This document shows, one piece after another, positions 13,104 to 14,104 of a DNA stretch of 14,104 nt (position 1 is its first letter; each line of letters starts with the position of its first letter). Where the stretch lies: NCBI GenBank assembly GCA_009618475.1, contig WJOV01000152.1, positions 1 to 14,104 of the forward strand. Reading direction: 5' to 3'. The translations under genes were made by a program, and so were the position numbers. The notes below the pieces were generated by a model. It made no database searches. It saw only the letters and a list, made by a program, of their open reading frames with translations, and was not told where the DNA came from. The DNA is from Methanosarcinales archaeon. GTDB lineage: Archaea > Halobacteriota > Syntropharchaeia > Alkanophagales > Methanospirareceae.

Positions 13104-13589
13104 TTACTCAAAGCCCTGGCAGAACGCGAGCACATTCTTTCCCAGGTCTGGCAGATAGTATCCATCCTCCAGTATGGCGAAACGCCGTTTGTGCCCCATT
13201 CTCTTCGCGAATTTTTTCATGAGCCTGCCGATGAGATAGAAGTCAAAAGTCGTCAATTTCTTCCCTACGTCTTCTTTATATGAGTCAAATCCAGCCGATA
13301 CCGCAACTATATCAACATCTTCTTTGAAAGCGATTTCCGACGCTGATATGGCGCCACCAGCAGCCAGTAAAGCCATCTCGAACAACTTTGTATCCTTCGC
13401 AATGCTGGCAATATGTGTTTTGGAATGTGCCCGCGATATATCCCTGGATGACGCCGGATCAGGCAAAACGACCTCATATCTACCTTCTTCCACCAACACC
13501 TTCATGATGCTTTCCATCCGACCCCGTGCTGATGCACCATCTGAAGCATAATCTGTGCGGTTAAAATTCTCGTGAAAAACTATTTTCAT
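13104..13589 (-). CDS. Histone deacetylase / acetylpolyamine amidohydrolase family protein lacking its catalytic middle
   Basis: A 161-residue protein. The N-terminal part (MKIVFHENFNRTDYASD, ARGRMESIMKVL, HSKTHIASI, LLAAGGAISASEIAFKE) and the C-terminal part (DVDIVAVSAGFDSYKEDVGK, LTTFDFYLIGRLM, FAILEDGYYLPDLGKNV) both match archaeal deacetylase-family enzymes. The segment between them, with the PPGHH pair and the D-x-H zinc ligands, is absent. The jump is at residues 88-92, in frame. The third zinc-ligand position (Asp in GFD) and the catalytic-Tyr region remain. The protein cannot be an active deacetylase as drawn; it may be a decayed gene or a ligand-binding relic. No Shine-Dalgarno, but a TATA-like ATATAAAT lies about 30 bases upstream. 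It is divergent from the transporter gene. Confidence 0.7.
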   Translation of the reverse strand: MKIVFHENFNRTDYASDGASARGRMESIMKVLVEEGRYEVVLPDPASSRDISRAHSKTHIASIAKDTKLFEMALLAAGGAISASEIAFKEDVDIVAVSAGFDSYKEDVGKKLTTFDFYLIGRLMKKFAKRMGHKRRFAILEDGYYLPDLGKNVLAFCQGFE

Positions 13590-13615
13590 TTACATTTTAA
13601 ACAAACACAACAATA

Positions 13616-13652
13616 TTATTTATATAGGCGACATGGAACAACAAGTTTTTAA
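13616..13652. promoter_or_regulatory. Divergent promoter region of the deacetylase-family and transporter genes
   Basis: TTATTTATATA at 13616-13626 can act as a TATA box toward the deacetylase-family gene (ATG 13589). GTTTTTAAT at 13644-13652 lies about 25 bases before the transporter ATG at 13677. Neither start has a ribosome binding site, so both messages may be leaderless. Confidence 0.35.
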
Positions 13653-13676
13653 TCACCCTTCGCATTCTTTTTCTCT

Positions 13677-14104
13677 ATGCAAGTATTATTACAAACGGTA
13701 ATCCCGGTATTCTCAATCATCCTGGTCGGGTATGCTATCGGAAGAATCAAAAAATTGGATATTCAAACCCTGATTGATGTAATCGTCTATGTATCAGGAC
13801 CGTGTTTAATCTTCTCGTCCATTGCAAGCAGTGACATTAACGGTAACCGATTTCATGACAATAGCCGGCGCAGCATTAGCAATCATTCTCATCATGGCTC
13901 TTTTCGTTTTCCTACTCTTAAAACTAACAAATTCGGACAAAAAAGGATTATATTTACCAATGGTCTTTGGAAATACGAGTTATTTAGGCTATCCCGTTGC
14001 ATTGTTCGCATTCGGCATGGACGGCTTGTCACGAGCGGTTGTCTATGATATGATGAACGCTTTGGTTATCTTCAGCCTTGGCATTTATATCGTGCACCAC
14101 AAAA
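13677..14104 (+). pseudogene. AEC-family (auxin efflux carrier-like) transporter, frameshifted and cut by the window end
   Basis: The first 55 residues (MQVLLQTVIPVFSIILVGYA, IGRIKKLDIQTLIDVIVYVS, GPCLIFSSIASSDIN) are the standard start of AEC permeases, with two membrane helices. After about 13840 the frame becomes non-membrane nonsense, but the frame offset by one base reads TVTDFMTIAGAALAIILIMA and later LYLPMVFGNTSYLGYPVALF, the conserved helix-4 motif, and stays open to the window end. Thus a single indel near 13836-13842 splits one gene. AEC proteins export organic anions or act as permeases with about ten helices. Either a pseudogene or a base-call error. The C-terminal half lies outside the window. 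Confidence 0.7.

Overview
The window looks like a piece of a euryarchaeal genome of moderate GC, most likely a methanogen or ANME-type relative. The evidence is the gene set: ArsR-type winged helix joined to a FilR1-type regulatory domain, an F420-hydrogenase beta-type (FrhB family) iron-sulfur protein, archaeal PorA and PorB, an iron-sulfur flavoprotein of the methanogen Isf type, archaellin-like domains and PGF-CTERM surface anchors. TATA-like boxes lie about 25-35 nt before several start codons. The exact lineage cannot be fixed from the sequence alone; an ANME-1 or Methanosarcina-related origin is an inference.

Layout. (1) 1-802 (+): end of an unknown frame and a radical SAM protein of the AmrS type that lacks its N-terminal part and an internal block. 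(2) 809-3386 (-): a tight four-gene operon of iron-sulfur flavoprotein, SCP2-domain protein, SAM methyltransferase and a membrane protein with an SCP2 domain. It is read divergently from a FilR1-type regulator at 3459-4253 (+). (3) 4270-8188 (-): an FrhB-family protein and, further upstream, the porA-porB pair. Between them sits a VapB-like antitoxin gene on + whose VapC partner is only a 15-codon stub. (4) 8371-12217 (-): a four-gene operon of three secreted PGF-CTERM proteins that share signal peptides and C-terminal anchors, then an eight-helix membrane protein. (5) 12218-12772: a decayed region with a PIN-domain remnant and hairpin-rich non-coding DNA. (6) 12773-14104: a frameshifted GNAT acetyltransferase, a histone-deacetylase-family protein without its catalytic middle, and a frameshifted AEC-type transporter that runs off the window.

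The most interesting unit is the surface-protein operon. In its first two genes the segment that normally ends an archaellin comes before the segment that normally starts the archaellin outer domain, so the fold appears circularly permuted. It is carried by an ordinary signal peptide, a Thr-Pro linker, a DUF11/CARDB-like beta domain and a PGF-CTERM anchor. The gene junctions are compressed: the last codons of one protein are also the ribosome binding site of the next. The third gene has a pilin-like beta domain and calcium-binding repeats in place of the archaellin-like and DUF11 parts. This suggests a cell-surface adhesion or sheath system built from filament-protein parts.

The second theme is decay. 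The two ends of the window hold several broken genes (two clean in-frame internal deletions and two single-base frameshifts), and there are two dead VapC/PIN toxins. Sequencing or assembly error could explain the frameshifts but explains the in-frame deletions less easily.
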